Shown piece by piece: positions 39,879 through 52,256 of a DNA stretch of 64,000 nt. Source of the stretch: Herbaspirillum sp. LeCh32-8 (GTDB taxonomy: Bacteria > Pseudomonadota > Gammaproteobacteria > Burkholderiales > Burkholderiaceae_D); assembly GCF_017814915.1 (NCBI RefSeq), contig NZ_JAGIPZ010000003.1, positions 248,001 to 312,000 of the forward strand, written 5' to 3'. The notes beneath the pieces were generated by a model. It was not told where the DNA came from. It searched no databases and worked only from the letters and a program-made list of their open reading frames with translations. Numbering within the stretch: the first letter of the stretch is position 1; each line of letters starts with the position of its first letter. A program made the position numbers and the translations under genes.

Positions 39879-40943
39879 TTATGCAGCGACGAAGCGATAA
39901 ACCCCATCCTCACCCAGCTGGCGCTTCAGCAGGCCGTCGTGCCACAGCTTGTGCAGGTGCGCCACTGCCTCGCCCAGCGCGAACGAGAGCTGGTGCGTGT
40001 CCAGCGGGCGCTTGAACATCACCGGCAAGATGTCCATGCCCGACTGCGGCGTGGCGCAGGCCTCCAGCACTTCGGCCAGACGCGCCGCGTGGTGGTCGTT
40101 CAACTGCCCGATGCGCGTATGCAGGCCACGGAAAGGCTTGCCATGCGAGGGCAGCACCAGCGCATCGGCCGGCAGGTGCGCGTATTTTTTCAGCGAGTCG
40201 AGATACTGCTGCACCGGATTGCTCTCGGGCTCGATGGCGAATACCGAGACGTTGGTGGAGATGCGCGGCAGCACCATGTCGCCGGAGATCAGCACATTGC
40301 TCGCCCGGCAGTACAACGACACGTGCTCCGGCGAATGGCCGAAGCCGGTGATGATCTCCCAATCGCGTGCACCGATGCGCACATGGTGGCCGTCCTGCAG
40401 CCGCACATAGGCATGCGGCACCGTCGGCACCAGATCCTGATAGTAGGTATTGCGCCCCTGCAGCTTGGCGACGGTATCGACGTCAGCCAGGCCGTGACGG
40501 CGAAAATGCGGCGTCGCCGCCGTGCCCTCGGCGCCGGGCAATGCGGCCGACATCACGCGCGCGAACGCGTAGTCGCCGGCGCTCATCAGCAACGGCGCCT
40601 GCCAGCGCTTGCACAGCCAGTCGGCCAGGCCGACGTGATCCGGATGACAATGCGTCACCAGCACGCGCACGATGGGCAAGCCATCCAGCTCATCGACGAA
40701 GATGGTTTCCCAGGCCTCGCGCGTGGCGTCGGTGGCGATGCCGCAGTCGATTACAGTCCAACCGCGCTGCCGCCCTTGCGGCGTCTCCACTTCATCTTCC
40801 AGCAGCCACAGGTTGATATGGTTCAGCGCGAACGGCAGGCCCATGCGCAACCAACGCACGCCGGGCGCGACCTCCATGGTGCGGCCGGTCTCCGGCATGG
40901 TATCGCCGAAGGCGTAGTCGAGCTGGGATTCAAGAGCGTTCAT
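39879..40943 (-). CDS. MBL-fold metallo-hydrolase
   Basis: Metallo-beta-lactamase-fold hydrolase of 354 aa. The metal site is THCHPDHVGLADWL (an HxHxDH variant with Cys between), and later metal ligands are GHSPEHVSLY and SGDMVLPRIS, with LPSHGKPF near the end. A C-terminal winged-helix-like region (FALGEAVAHLHKLWHDGLLKRQ) is often seen in glyoxalase-II-like family members linked to acyl-CoA metabolism. It is divergent from liuR, and the LiuR-like palindrome lies in the shared 287-bp gap, so it may belong to the LiuR regulon. Confidence 0.85.
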   Translation of the reverse strand: MNALESQLDYAFGDTMPETGRTMEVAPGVRWLRMGLPFALNHINLWLLEDEVETPQGRQRGWTVIDCGIATDATREAWETIFVDELDGLPIVRVLVTHCHPDHVGLADWLCKRWQAPLLMSAGDYAFARVMSAALPGAEGTAATPHFRRHGLADVDTVAKLQGRNTYYQDLVPTVPHAYVRLQDGHHVRIGARDWEIITGFGHSPEHVSLYCRASNVLISGDMVLPRISTNVSVFAIEPESNPVQQYLDSLKKYAHLPADALVLPSHGKPFRGLHTRIGQLNDHHAARLAEVLEACATPQSGMDILPVMFKRPLDTHQLSFALGEAVAHLHKLWHDGLLKRQLGEDGVYRFVAA

Positions 40944-41076
40944 GAAAAGACCTGGACTGGGTTGAGGCAAACGTAGGCAGCAAGGATACGGCAACGCCAC
41001 GACATTTCCCGCGCAACAACAAAATGCGCGCTTGCCAGGGCGCATGCATTTTCCGCTGGACGGGCAGGCACAATAT

Positions 41077-41096
41077 ACTTTACGTTAACGTAAAGT
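41077..41096. promoter_or_regulatory. Candidate LiuR operator (perfect palindrome)
   Basis: ACTTTACGTTAACGTAAAGT is a perfect 20-bp palindrome and resembles the LiuR box described for proteobacterial branched-chain amino-acid degradation genes (TTTACGTAAACGTAAA-like). It overlaps a -10-like TATACT at 41074-41079, consistent with repression. It is between the divergent MBL hydrolase and liuR. Confidence 0.75.
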
Positions 41097-41230
41097 GAAA
41101 CTGCCGCCAAGCTCAGGGCGACATCCGTTCCGCGCAAAGAGACGCCGCCCGGAACCGACGACGGTATCGTCACGGCCTGGCCCGAGTTTAACCAATATTC
41201 CCGTTCGACACAGACTGCGCAAGCGCCACC

Positions 41231-41659
41231 ATGCCCACCTACACCATCACCGAACTGGCGGAAGAATTCGAAATCACGCCGCGGGCAATCCGGTTCTACG
41301 AGGATCACGGCATCCTCAATCCCAAGCGCGAAGGCGCGGGCGGACGCAACCGCGTCTATCCGGCGCGCGAGCGCACGCGGTTGAAGCTGACGCTGCGCGG
41401 CAAGCGGCTGGGCTTCACGCTTGCGGAGATCAAGGACCTGATCGACATGTACGAGTCGCCAAAAGACACCGAGCCGCAATTGCAGCGCTTCCTAGGCATG
41501 CTGCAGCAGCATCGCGAAAAGCTGGAACGCCAGCGCGAGGACCTGGAGCTGACGTTGGCCGAGATCGCCGGCCATGAAGACGAATGCCGGCGCCTGCTGG
41601 AAAGCGCAAAGGGCGACGGCAGGAAAGCCGCAGTAAAGCCGCGTCGCAAGGCGGCGTGA
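41231..41659 (+). CDS. liuR: MerR-family regulator LiuR
   Basis: Transcriptional regulator of 142 aa with an N-terminal MerR winged helix (YTITELAEEFEITPRAIRFYEDHGILNPKR) and a dimerisation coiled coil (~residues 80-115), then a short Lys/Arg/Ala tail. In other bacteria LiuR represses leucine/isovalerate degradation genes. It starts the locus 117 bp upstream of liuA, which supports the assignment. The start at 41231 gives the usual MerR N-terminus. Autoregulation through the palindrome at 41077-41096 is inferred. Confidence 0.88.
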   Translation: MPTYTITELAEEFEITPRAIRFYEDHGILNPKREGAGGRNRVYPARERTRLKLTLRGKRLGFTLAEIKDLIDMYESPKDTEPQLQRFLGMLQQHREKLERQREDLELTLAEIAGHEDECRRLLESAKGDGRKAAVKPRRKAA

Positions 41660-41675
41660 CCGAATGCAGGCATGC

Positions 41676-41691
41676 TTGACGTAAGCGTCAA
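41676..41691. promoter_or_regulatory. Second, weaker LiuR-like palindrome before liuA
   Basis: TTGACGTAAGCGTCAA has perfect 6-bp arms (TTGACG/CGTCAA) around TAAG. It lies 17 bp past the liuR stop and 85 bp before liuA, and differs from the upstream box by one base per half. Confidence 0.6.
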
Positions 41692-41776
41692 TGAAGCGGC
41701 AAATCAGACGCATCAGGCAAGACGAAGAAGATAAAAAGACGCATCGAGAACCAACATACCCAACGAGGAGACAACC

Positions 41777-42961
41777 ATGATTCACCTGCCCGGCCTCACC
41801 TTCGACCACGGCGAGGACATTGACGCATTGCGCGCCGCCGTGGCCGCCTTCGCCGCCGCCGAGATCGCCCCGCGCGCGGCCGAGATCGACCGCAGCGACC
41901 AGTTCCCGATGGATCTGTGGAAGAAGCTGGGCGAGCTCGGCGTGCTGGGCATCACCGCCAGCGAGGAATACGGCGGCGCCAACATGGGCTACCTGGCGCA
42001 CATCGTGGCGATGGAAGAGATCTCGCGCGCCTCGGCCTCCGTCGGCCTGTCCTACGGCGCGCACTCCAACCTGTGCGTGAACCAGATCAAGCGCAACGGC
42101 AACGACGCGCAAAAGAACAAGTACCTGCCCCAGCTGATCTCGGGCGACTTCATCGGCGCGCTGGCGATGTCCGAGCCCAACGCCGGCTCGGACGTGGTGA
42201 GCATGAAGCTGCGCGCCGACAAGAAAGGCGACCGCTATGTGCTCAACGGCAGCAAGATGTGGATCACCAACGGCCCTGACGCCGACGTGCTGGTGGTCTA
42301 CGCCAAGACCGACCTTGAAGCCGGCGCGCGCGGCATGACCGCGTTCCTGGTGGAAAAGGGTTTCAAGGGATTTTCGGTGGCGCAAAAGCTGGACAAGCTG
42401 GGCATGCGCGGCTCCCACACCGGCGAGCTGGTATTCCAGGATTGTGAGGTGCCGGAAGAGAATGTGCTGGGCGGCATCGGGCGCGGCGTGAACGTGCTGA
42501 TGTCGGGCCTGGATTTCGAGCGCACCGTGCTCTCCGGCGGCCCGCTGGGCATCATGCAGGCCTGCATGGATGCGGTGGTGCCGTACGTGCACGAGCGCAA
42601 ACAGTTCGGCCAGGCCATCGGCGAATTCCAGCTGATGCAGGGCAAGCTGGCCGACATGTATTCCACCATGATGGCGTGCAAGGCCTACGTGTATGCGGTG
42701 GGCCAGGCCTGTGATCGCGCCGACTCGCCGGAGCGCGTGCGCGCGCTGCGCAAGGACGCCGCCGGCGCCATCCTGTACTCGGCAGAGAAGGCCACCTGGA
42801 TGGCCGGCGAGGCGATCCAGACGCTGGGCGGCAACGGCTATATCAACGAATACCCGGTGGGCCGCCTGTGGCGCGACGCCAAGCTCTACGAAATCGGCGC
42901 CGGCACCAGCGAGATCCGCCGCATGCTGATCGGCCGCGAACTGTTCGCCGACACCATGTAA
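41777..42961 (+). CDS. liuA: Isovaleryl-CoA dehydrogenase
   Basis: FAD-dependent acyl-CoA dehydrogenase of 394 aa that oxidises isovaleryl-CoA to 3-methylcrotonyl-CoA in leucine degradation. Family motifs are [13 protein letters not shown] and [20 protein letters not shown]. The catalytic Glu is in the helix [19 protein letters not shown], the location that marks isovaleryl-CoA rather than short-chain acyl-CoA dehydrogenases. GGAG precedes the ATG by 9 bp. It is the first structural gene of the operon. Confidence 0.95.
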   Translation: MIHLPGLTFDHGEDIDALRAAVAAFAAAEIAPRAAEIDRSDQFPMDLWKKLGELGVLGITASEEYGGANMGYLAHIVAMEEISRASASVGLSYGAHSNLCVNQIKRNGNDAQKNKYLPQLISGDFIGALAMSEPNAGSDVVSMKLRADKKGDRYVLNGSKMWITNGPDADVLVVYAKTDLEAGARGMTAFLVEKGFKGFSVAQKLDKLGMRGSHTGELVFQDCEVPEENVLGGIGRGVNVLMSGLDFERTVLSGGPLGIMQACMDAVVPYVHERKQFGQAIGEFQLMQGKLADMYSTMMACKAYVYAVGQACDRADSPERVRALRKDAAGAILYSAEKATWMAGEAIQTLGGNGYINEYPVGRLWRDAKLYEIGAGTSEIRRMLIGRELFADTM

Positions 42962-42990
42962 GCCCACCATTCACCGCAAAGGCATCCGAC

Positions 42991-43593
42991 ATGAGCAATC
43001 CCATCGACTTCTACTTCGACTTCAGCTCGCCCTACGGCTACTTCGGCGCCGTCGAGATCGGCAAACTGGCGGCCAAATTCGGCCGCACCGTCAACTGGCA
43101 TCCCATCCTGCTGGGTCCGATCTTCAAGCAGATCGGCACCAACTCGCTGGTGACCATCCCGGTCAAGGGCGATTACTCGCGCCTGGATATGAAGCGCACC
43201 GCGCGCTTTCACGACATCTTCTTCAAGGAGCCGAGCAACTTCCCGATCGGCGCCCAGGTCGCCGCGCGCGCCGTGCTGTGGACGCAGGAGCAGCATCCTG
43301 AAAAAGCGGAGGACCTGATCCGCACGCTCTACAGCGCCTATTTCACCGAGGACATCGACATCAGCGTGGCCGCGACCGTGCTGCGCATCGCCGGCGACGT
43401 CGGCCTCGATGCGACGGCGCTGGAAGCCGCTCTGGGCACGCAGGAAATCAAGGACAAGCTGCGCGCGGCCACCGAGGACGCCGCCAAAAAAGGCGTGTTC
43501 GGCTCGCCCTTCGTGATCGTCGACGGCGAACCGTTCTGGGGCTTTGACCGCTTTACCCAACTGGAAGCATTTTTGAACAACGGAAAGATCTGA
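42991..43593 (+). CDS. 2-hydroxychromene-2-carboxylate isomerase/DsbA-family protein (kappa-GST-like)
   Basis: Thioredoxin-fold protein of 200 aa of the DsbA/HCCA-isomerase/kappa-GST family. It starts PIDFYFDFSSPYGYF, with Ser at the active-site position (no CxxC), which favours a glutathione-dependent isomerase or transferase over a disulfide oxidase. GVFGSPFVIVDGEPFWGFDRF at the end is a family hallmark. It lies 29 bp after liuA and overlaps the next start by 1 bp (TGATG). Its substrate here is unknown; a role in handling leucine breakdown products is positional inference. Confidence 0.88.
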   Translation: MSNPIDFYFDFSSPYGYFGAVEIGKLAAKFGRTVNWHPILLGPIFKQIGTNSLVTIPVKGDYSRLDMKRTARFHDIFFKEPSNFPIGAQVAARAVLWTQEQHPEKAEDLIRTLYSAYFTEDIDISVAATVLRIAGDVGLDATALEAALGTQEIKDKLRAATEDAAKKGVFGSPFVIVDGEPFWGFDRFTQLEAFLNNGKI

Positions 43594-44018
43594 TGAGCAA
43601 CAAGAAAGACAAGGCCGCCGCCGGCGACTGCCCCTGCGGCAAAGGCAACTTCGCCGGCTGCTGCGGCCGCTTCATCTCGGGCGCGGAAATTCCCGCCACC
43701 GCCGAGCTGCTGATGCGCTCGCGCTACAGCGCCTACGCACTGCGCGACGAAGCCTACCTGCGCGCGACCTGGTTCCCGGAGACGCTGCCGGAGGAAGAAC
43801 TGACCGGCGAGACCGACGTCAAGTGGATCGGCCTGGACATCAAGAAGCAGACGCACGTCGCCGGCAGCGATGAAGCGACGGTGGAATTCACCGCGCGCTT
43901 CAAGGTCGGCGGCAAGGCGCACCGCATGCACGAGATCAGCAACTTCGTGCGCCAGGCCGACGCTGAAGGAAAGCCGCGCTGGTACTACGTCGACGGCAAC
44001 TTCCCGGACGACCAATAA
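43593..44018 (+). CDS. ychJ: YchJ/SEC-C motif protein (UPF0225)
   Basis: Small protein of 141 aa with an N-terminal SEC-C zinc-binding motif ([13 protein letters not shown]) followed by the YchJ domain ([21 protein letters not shown] ... VEFTARFK). The function of YchJ-like proteins is not established. Its start overlaps the preceding stop, so it is coupled to the DsbA-like gene inside the liu operon. Confidence 0.9.
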   Translation: MSNKKDKAAAGDCPCGKGNFAGCCGRFISGAEIPATAELLMRSRYSAYALRDEAYLRATWFPETLPEEELTGETDVKWIGLDIKKQTHVAGSDEATVEFTARFKVGGKAHRMHEISNFVRQADAEGKPRWYYVDGNFPDDQ

Positions 44019-44083
44019 GGCCGGCAGGCACGCGCAGGCCACCGGCAAAAAGAGACCAAAAGAGACAAAAGAGAGAGACAGCC

Positions 44084-45718
44084 ATGCCGCAGATCGACAG
44101 CAAGCTCAACCCGCGCAGCGAAGACTTCCTGCACAACCGCGACGCCATGCAGCGCATCGTCGACGACCTGAAGCAAAAGGTCGCGGCGATTGCCGAAGGC
44201 GGCGGCCAGGCCGCGCGCGACAAGCATATCGCGCGCGGCAAGTTGCTGCCGCGCGAACGCGTGCAGATGCTGCTCGACCCCGGCACGCCCTTCCTCGAGT
44301 TCTCACAGCTGGCGGCCTACGGCATGTACCGCGAGAAGGACCGCGACGGCAACCTGAAGGATGCCGCGCCCTCCGGCGGCATCATCACCGGCATCGGCCG
44401 CGTGGCCGGCCAGGAATGCGTGATCGTGTGCAATGACGCCACCGTCAAGGGCGGCACTTACTATCCGATGACGGCCAAGAAGCACCTGCGCGCGCAGGAG
44501 ATCGCCGAGTTCAACCACCTGCCCTGCATCTACCTGGTCGACAGCGGCGGCGCCAACCTGCCCAACCAGGATGAGGTGTTCCCGGATCGCGATCATTTCG
44601 GCCGCATCTTCTTCAACCAAGCCAACATGTCGGCCAAGGGCATCCCGCAGATCGCGGTGGTGATGGGCTCCTGCACCGCAGGCGGCGCCTACGTGCCGGC
44701 GATGAGCGACGAGTCCATCATCGTCAAGGAGCAGGCCACCATCTTCCTGGCCGGCCCGCCGCTGGTGAAGGCGGCCACCGGCGAAGTGGTCACGGCCGAG
44801 GAGCTGGGCGGCGGCGACGTGCACACGCGCCTGTCCGGCGTGGCCGACCACCTGGCCCAAGACGACACGCATGCGCTGGCGATTGCGCGCGGCATCGTCA
44901 GCCACCTCAACCGCACCAAGCCGCAACAACTGGCGCTGCGCGAGAGCGCAGAGCCGAAGTATCCGGCGCATGAACTGTACGGCGTGATCCCCACCGACAC
45001 GCGCAAACCCTTCGACGTGCGCGAGGTGATCGCGCGCATCGTCGACGCCAGCGAGTTCGACGAGTTCAAGGCGCGCTACGGCACCACGCTGGTGTGCGGC
45101 TTCGCCCACCTGCACGGTATGCCGGTGGGCATCATCGCCAACAACGGCATCCTGTTTTCGGAGGCAGCGGAGAAAGGCACGCACTTCATCGAGCTGTGCT
45201 GCCAGCGCAAGATCCCGCTGATCTTTCTACAGAACATCACCGGCTTCATGGTCGGTAAAAAGTACGAGAACGAAGGCATCGCCCGCCACGGCGCCAAGAT
45301 GGTGACGGCGGTCTCGACGGCCAAGGTGCCCAAGTTGACGGTGATCATCGGCGGCAGCTTCGGCGCCGGCAATTACGGCATGTGCGGCCGCGCTTTCTCG
45401 CCGCGCTTCCTGTGGATGTGGCCCAATGCGCGCATCTCGGTGATGGGCGGCGAGCAGGCCGCCAGCGTGCTGGCCACCGTCAAGCGCGACGGCATCGAAG
45501 CGCGCGGCGGCAGCTGGAGCGCCGAAGAAGAAGCCGCGTTCAAGGAACCGATCCGCGCGCAATACGAATCGCAGGGCCATCCCTACTACGCCTCGGCGCG
45601 CCTGTGGGACGACGGCGTGATCGATCCGGCCGATACGCGCACGGTGCTGGCGCTGGGATTGTCGGCGGCCTTGAACGCGCCGATCGAAGAGACGAAGTTC
45701 GGCGTGTTCCGCATCTGA
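44084..45718 (+). CDS. liuB: Methylcrotonyl-CoA carboxylase carboxyltransferase subunit
   Basis: Carboxyltransferase (beta) subunit of 3-methylcrotonyl-CoA carboxylase, 544 aa. Crotonase-like halves are visible: [41 protein letters not shown], and [20 protein letters not shown] in the N-terminal half, then [20 protein letters not shown] and [21 protein letters not shown]. The [10 protein letters not shown] sequence is typical of methylcrotonyl rather than propionyl or acetyl carboxylases. The biotin partner liuD follows after 31 bp. Confidence 0.95.
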   Translation: MPQIDSKLNPRSEDFLHNRDAMQRIVDDLKQKVAAIAEGGGQAARDKHIARGKLLPRERVQMLLDPGTPFLEFSQLAAYGMYREKDRDGNLKDAAPSGGIITGIGRVAGQECVIVCNDATVKGGTYYPMTAKKHLRAQEIAEFNHLPCIYLVDSGGANLPNQDEVFPDRDHFGRIFFNQANMSAKGIPQIAVVMGSCTAGGAYVPAMSDESIIVKEQATIFLAGPPLVKAATGEVVTAEELGGGDVHTRLSGVADHLAQDDTHALAIARGIVSHLNRTKPQQLALRESAEPKYPAHELYGVIPTDTRKPFDVREVIARIVDASEFDEFKARYGTTLVCGFAHLHGMPVGIIANNGILFSEAAEKGTHFIELCCQRKIPLIFLQNITGFMVGKKYENEGIARHGAKMVTAVSTAKVPKLTVIIGGSFGAGNYGMCGRAFSPRFLWMWPNARISVMGGEQAASVLATVKRDGIEARGGSWSAEEEAAFKEPIRAQYESQGHPYYASARLWDDGVIDPADTRTVLALGLSAALNAPIEETKFGVFRI

Positions 45719-45749
45719 CGCCGACCTGAAAAAAACAAGAGGAGATCAC

Positions 45750-47765
<2,016 letters not shown>

Positions 47766-47769
47766 GCGC

Positions 47770-48699
47770 ATGAACGCGCCGGCGCTGCAGGTTCATCCGG
47801 GCATCCACGTGCTGGAGCGCGGCTGGCTGTCGTCCAACAATGTGCTGCTGTTCGGCGATGATGACGTCGCCATGATCGACAGCGGTTACGTCTCGCATGC
47901 CGAACAGACCTTGACGCTGGTGCGCCACGTACTGAAGGAGCGCGGCCGCGACAGGCTCGACCTGCTGCTCAACACCCATCTGCACTCCGACCATTGCGGC
48001 GGCAACGCGGCGCTGCAGGCCGCGTTCGCCAGCCGCACGGCGATCCCCGCGGCGGAGGCGGACAAGGTGCGGCGCTGGGACGAGGACGCGCTGAGCTACC
48101 GCGCCACAGGCCAGCGCTGCCCGCGCTTCAACTTCGATCAAACCATCGGCGACGGCCAGGCGCTGCGCCTGGGTGGGCTCGACTGGCAGGCGCTGGCCGC
48201 GCCCGGGCATGACCCGCATTCGCTGATTTTCTTCTGTCCGCAAGAGGGCATTCTGATCTCGGCCGATGCGCTGTGGCGCAATGGCTTCGGCATCATCTTC
48301 CCGGAGCTGGATGGCGAGACCGGATTCGACGAAGCGCGCGCCACGCTGGAGCTGATCCGCACGCTGGACGTGAAGCTGGTCATCCCCGGCCACGGTGCGC
48401 CGTTCACCGAAGTGGGCGACGCCCTGGACAAGGCCTTCTCGCGGCTGGACTACCTGCAGGCCGATCCGCTGCGCAATGCGCACAACGGCATCAAGGTGCT
48501 GGTGAAGTTCCTGCTGCTGGACCGGCAACGCATCGCGCTGGAAGAATTGCCGGCGATCGTGCGCGACACCCCGCTGCTACGCGTCGCCAACCGGCGCTTC
48601 ATGCAGATGGCTGACGAGGAGCTCGCGTGCTGGGTCGTGGCGCAACTGGAACGCGCAGGCGCGGCGTGCAGCGACGGCGTGTTCCTGCTGGATGCCTGA
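47770..48699 (+). CDS. MBL-fold metallo-hydrolase in the liu operon
   Basis: Metallo-beta-lactamase-fold hydrolase of 309 aa with the canonical HxHxDH site (LNTHLHSDHCGGNAAL) and later ligands in APGHDPHSLIFF and ISADALW, and IPGHGAPF. It starts 4 bp after liuD, so it is very probably co-transcribed. A thioesterase or glyoxalase II-like role towards branched acyl thioesters is possible. The sequence does not tell the substrate. Confidence 0.87.
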   Translation: MNAPALQVHPGIHVLERGWLSSNNVLLFGDDDVAMIDSGYVSHAEQTLTLVRHVLKERGRDRLDLLLNTHLHSDHCGGNAALQAAFASRTAIPAAEADKVRRWDEDALSYRATGQRCPRFNFDQTIGDGQALRLGGLDWQALAAPGHDPHSLIFFCPQEGILISADALWRNGFGIIFPELDGETGFDEARATLELIRTLDVKLVIPGHGAPFTEVGDALDKAFSRLDYLQADPLRNAHNGIKVLVKFLLLDRQRIALEELPAIVRDTPLLRVANRRFMQMADEELACWVVAQLERAGAACSDGVFLLDA

Positions 48700-48765
48700 G
48701 CCGCCTGAAGGCGGGCGGCCATGCTGCTATCATTTTGGGCTCCTGCCACACCACTATTTCCCGCC

Positions 48766-49278
48766 ATGAACGATACCGCCGCCTCCGCCCTGCCCTCTTC
48801 CGCCCAACGCGTCGCCGACCTGCTGGCGCAACTGGGACACGACAAGCCGGTGGTGATGCTGCCGGCGACCGGCCGCAGCGCCGCTGAAGCCGCCGCCGGC
48901 CTGGGCTGCAGCGTGGCCGAGATCGCCAAGTCGATCATCTTCCGGCGCGTCTCGGACGATGCGCCGGTGCTGGTGATCGCCAGCGGCGGCAACCGCGTCG
49001 ACGAGGCCAAGGTGACTGCGCTGGTCGGCGCCCTGGGCAAGGCCGACGCCCGGTTCGTGCGCGACAACACCGGCTATGCGATCGGCGGCGTGTGCCCGGT
49101 CGGCCATGCGGTCAAGCCGGTGATGCTGATCGACCGGGACCTGTTCAATTTCACCAGCGTGTGGGCCGCCGCCGGCCACCCGCACGCAGTGTTCAACCTG
49201 ACCGCCGCCCAACTGGAAAAGATGACCGGCGGCACGGTCGCGGACGTGCGCCAAGAAGCCGCGCCGGAAGCGGCCTGA
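48766..49278 (+). CDS. YbaK/EbsC-family aminoacyl-tRNA deacylase
   Basis: Trans-editing deacylase-type protein of 170 aa matching the YbaK/ProX fold: EIAKSIIFRRVSDD, VLVIASGGNRVDEAK and a C-terminal FTSVWAAAGHPHAVFNLTA segment typical of the family. Such proteins hydrolyse mischarged tRNA (for example Cys- or Ala-tRNA-Pro). It starts 66 bp after the MBL gene in the liu operon; the link to leucine catabolism may be only positional. Confidence 0.88.
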   Translation: MNDTAASALPSSAQRVADLLAQLGHDKPVVMLPATGRSAAEAAAGLGCSVAEIAKSIIFRRVSDDAPVLVIASGGNRVDEAKVTALVGALGKADARFVRDNTGYAIGGVCPVGHAVKPVMLIDRDLFNFTSVWAAAGHPHAVFNLTAAQLEKMTGGTVADVRQEAAPEAA

Positions 49279-49344
49279 GTCCGCCGGGACAACGCTCAAG
49301 ATCAACACCCCACACCCCATACCAACTATTCGGAGACCAGCCAG

Positions 49345-50253
49345 ATGAGCCTGCCCAAGCAAGTCAAGATCGTCGAAGTAGGGCCGCGCGACGGCCTGCA
49401 AAACGAGAAGGAAACCATCTCCGCCGAGGTGAAGATCGAGCTGGTGAACCGGCTCACCGCGGCGGGCTTTCCCAATGTCGAGGCGGCCTCGTTCGTCTCG
49501 CCCAAGTGGGTGCCGCAGATGGCGACCTCGAGCGAAGTGATGCACGGTATCGTACGCAAGCCGGGTGTGGTGTATTCGGCGCTGGTGCCCAACATGAAGG
49601 GCTTCGAGGCGGCGCTGGAGGCCGGCGCGGACGAGGTCGTGATCTTCGGCGCGGCCTCGGAGGCGTTCTCGCAGAAAAACATCAACTGCTCGATCGCTGA
49701 GTCGATCGAACGCTTCCGCGAAGTGGCGAAGGCCGCCAAGGAGCATCGCAAGCGCCTGCGCGCGGCGGTGAGCTGCGCCTTCGGTTGCCCTTATCAGGGC
49801 GAGGTGCCGCTGGACGCGGTGGCCGACGTGGTGCGCCGTTTCCGCGAGCTGGGTTGCGACGAGATCGACATCGCCGACACCATCGGCGTGGCCACGCCCG
49901 ACAAGGTCAGGCCGGTGATGGAAACCGCCATCCGCGAATTCCACATCGAAGGCCTGTCGGGTCACTTCCACGACACCTACGGCCAGGCGCTGGCCAACAT
50001 CTACGCCAGCCTGCAAGCCGGCATCACCATCTATCACTCGTCGGTGGCGGGCCTGGGCGGCTGCCCGTACGCCAAGGGCGCGACCGGCAACGTGGCCTCG
50101 GAAGACGTGCTGTACATGATGAAGGGCCTGGGCATCGAGACCGGCATCGACCTCGACGCGGTGGTCGACGCCGGCCAGTTCATCTCGCAGCACCTGGGCC
50201 GCAAATCGGTCAGCCGCGCCGGCAACGCCATCGCGGCCAAGCGCGCAGGCTGA
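49345..50253 (+). CDS. liuE: Hydroxymethylglutaryl-CoA lyase
   Basis: Final enzyme of leucine degradation, splitting HMG-CoA into acetyl-CoA and acetoacetate, 302 aa. It has the HMG-CoA lyase signature SVAGLGGCPYAKGATGNVA with the catalytic Cys, the N-terminal VEVGPRDGLQNEKE, and SGHFHDTYGQALANIYAS with metal-binding His residues. It is the last gene of the liu operon, 66 bp after the YbaK-like gene. No enoyl-CoA hydratase (LiuC) gene is found between liuA and this gene. Confidence 0.96.
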   Translation: MSLPKQVKIVEVGPRDGLQNEKETISAEVKIELVNRLTAAGFPNVEAASFVSPKWVPQMATSSEVMHGIVRKPGVVYSALVPNMKGFEAALEAGADEVVIFGAASEAFSQKNINCSIAESIERFREVAKAAKEHRKRLRAAVSCAFGCPYQGEVPLDAVADVVRRFRELGCDEIDIADTIGVATPDKVRPVMETAIREFHIEGLSGHFHDTYGQALANIYASLQAGITIYHSSVAGLGGCPYAKGATGNVASEDVLYMMKGLGIETGIDLDAVVDAGQFISQHLGRKSVSRAGNAIAAKRAG

Positions 50254-50300
50254 CGCGCCACCTCCTCTGCATGGCTCCGGCGCCCGGCCGAAGGCGCACC

Positions 50301-52097
50301 TCAGAATTCGGCCCAGTCGCCTTCACCGCCGGCGGCGGTAGTTGCCTGGCGAGCGGGTTCCGGCTTCGGTTTGGCTTCCAGCTTGGGCGGGGTCTTCACC
50401 GGGGCCGCGCGCGGGGGCGACTTGGCGGCTGCCGGTGACGGCTTGGGCCTGGCCGCAGGCCGCGTGGCCGTCGCTACGCTTGCGCCCTGATCATTCTCCA
50501 GTTTGAAGATGCTGACGTCGCGCATCAGGCTGTCCGATTGTTCACGCAGGCTGCCGGCAGCGGCGGCGGCCTGTTCCACCAGGGCGGCGTTCTGCTGCGT
50601 CAGCGCTTCCATCTGCACGATGGCATCGTTGACCTGAGCGATGCCGGTGCTCTGCTCTTCGCTGGCCATGGTGATCTCATGCATGATCTCGGCCACATGG
50701 CGCACTGAAGACACCAGCTCTCCCATGGTGGCGCCGGCCTCGTCGACCAGCTTGCCGCCGGCGTCGACCTTCTCCACCGAATCGACGATCAGTTCCTTGA
50801 TCTCCTTGGCAGCCGTGGCGCTGCGCTGGGCCAGCGAGCGCACCTCGGAGGCCACCACTGCGAAGCCGCGCCCCTGCTCACCGGCGCGCGCCGCTTCCAC
50901 GGCGGCGTTGAGCGCCAGGATGTTGGTCTGGAAGGCAATGCCGTCGATCACGCTGATGATGTCGGCGATCTTGCTTGAGCTTTGCTTGATCGAATCCATC
51001 GTCTGCACCACATTGCCCACCACCGAGCCGCCGCGGTTGGCAAGCTCCGAGGCCGTGTTGGCCAGCTGGTTGGCTTCGCGCGCGTTGGCGGTGTTCTGCT
51101 GCACCGTGGAGGTCAGCTCCTCCATCGAGCTGGCGGTCTCTTCCAGGCTGGAGGCCTGCGATTCGGTGCGGTTCGAAAGATCCATGTTGCCGGTGGCAAT
51201 CTCGCCGGCGGCGACATTGATAGTCTCGGTGCTGTTGCGCACCGTGGCGACCACTTGCGCCAGCCCCTGGCCGATGCCGTTGATGGCGCCCATCAAGCGA
51301 CCGATCTCGTCGTCGCGCTCGATCGCAAGCTTCACGCGCAGGTCGCCCGTGGCCAGCAGCTCGGCCGCCTTCAGGCCGCGGTGCAACTGACTGCGGATGG
51401 CGACGAACAGCACACACAGCGCAGCGATCGACAGCGCCAGCATCAGCGTGAGCATGCCGGCACAAGCCAGGAAGGCATTGCCGCTGGCGCGGCTGGCGGC
51501 GACCATGTTGTCACCGGTGCGCGCATCCATCAGGGCGACGAATTCGTCCACCGGCTTCATGATCTCTGCGACCTTGGCCTCATAGGCCTTGTCGTTGACC
51601 AGCTTGCTCGCCAAAGCGAGATCCGGCTCGCCCTTCCTGGCAAGCTTGCCGCTGCCGTCGTCGAACATGCCCTTGACCGCCGCCATGGCCTGCTCCTCGG
51701 TCTGGATCAGGGCCAGCGACAGGTTCTGCGCCTGGGTCAGCTTGCCCAGCTCCTGCTCGGTGAAGCCGGCCTGCTTCATCATGTCGATGGTTGAGATCAT
51801 TTGACCGTTGGGACGCGCCTTCTTGCCAGTGACGATGTCGACGATCTCGCGATAGCGGGTTTCGTATTGGGCATTGCCGGTGGCGGCGTAACTGCGCACG
51901 GCGCTGGTCAGGTCCTGCGAACTCTGTTTAAGCTCCTGGGCCAGCTGGTAGGAGCGGTAACGGGTATTGGCGGCGTCTTGCACCTCCAGTTCGGCGCTGT
52001 GCATCATCTGCACCGTGGCGAAGGTCAGGACCGCCAGGACGGTCAGCATGATGCCGAAAAGCGCAAAGCTGCGCTTGAGCGTGAGATTGCTTTTCAT
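50301..52097 (-). CDS. Methyl-accepting chemotaxis protein with CheR-docking-like C-terminus
   Basis: Chemoreceptor of 598 aa. It has a first membrane helix at ~residues 10-33, a ~150-residue periplasmic helical sensor, a second membrane helix at ~195-220, a HAMP region ([15 protein letters not shown]) and a signalling domain with the conserved hairpin tip ([20 protein letters not shown]). A ~60-residue Pro/Lys/Ala linker leads to the terminus GDWAEF, which fits the W-x-x-F pattern of CheR/CheB-docking pentapeptides (E. coli NWETF). The ATG at 52097 is preceded by GAGGAG; the frame is open to 52124. It converges on liuE. Confidence 0.93.
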   Translation of the reverse strand: MKSNLTLKRSFALFGIMLTVLAVLTFATVQMMHSAELEVQDAANTRYRSYQLAQELKQSSQDLTSAVRSYAATGNAQYETRYREIVDIVTGKKARPNGQMISTIDMMKQAGFTEQELGKLTQAQNLSLALIQTEEQAMAAVKGMFDDGSGKLARKGEPDLALASKLVNDKAYEAKVAEIMKPVDEFVALMDARTGDNMVAASRASGNAFLACAGMLTLMLALSIAALCVLFVAIRSQLHRGLKAAELLATGDLRVKLAIERDDEIGRLMGAINGIGQGLAQVVATVRNSTETINVAAGEIATGNMDLSNRTESQASSLEETASSMEELTSTVQQNTANAREANQLANTASELANRGGSVVGNVVQTMDSIKQSSSKIADIISVIDGIAFQTNILALNAAVEAARAGEQGRGFAVVASEVRSLAQRSATAAKEIKELIVDSVEKVDAGGKLVDEAGATMGELVSSVRHVAEIMHEITMASEEQSTGIAQVNDAIVQMEALTQQNAALVEQAAAAAGSLREQSDSLMRDVSIFKLENDQGASVATATRPAARPKPSPAAAKSPPRAAPVKTPPKLEAKPKPEPARQATTAAGGEGDWAEF

Positions 52098-52256
52098 GTT
52101 CTCCTCAGAGAAGGCAGCGGCCATGGCGCGCGCGCCCGCAGGCGGCGAAGCCGCGGACGACGAAGCGACCTGCGCCTCAAAAGGCGCCGGGCCGGATTTC
52201 AGACAGGCGATGCAGGAAGAACGCGGCTCATGCCGCGTAGCTGGATGCGGAAAAAA

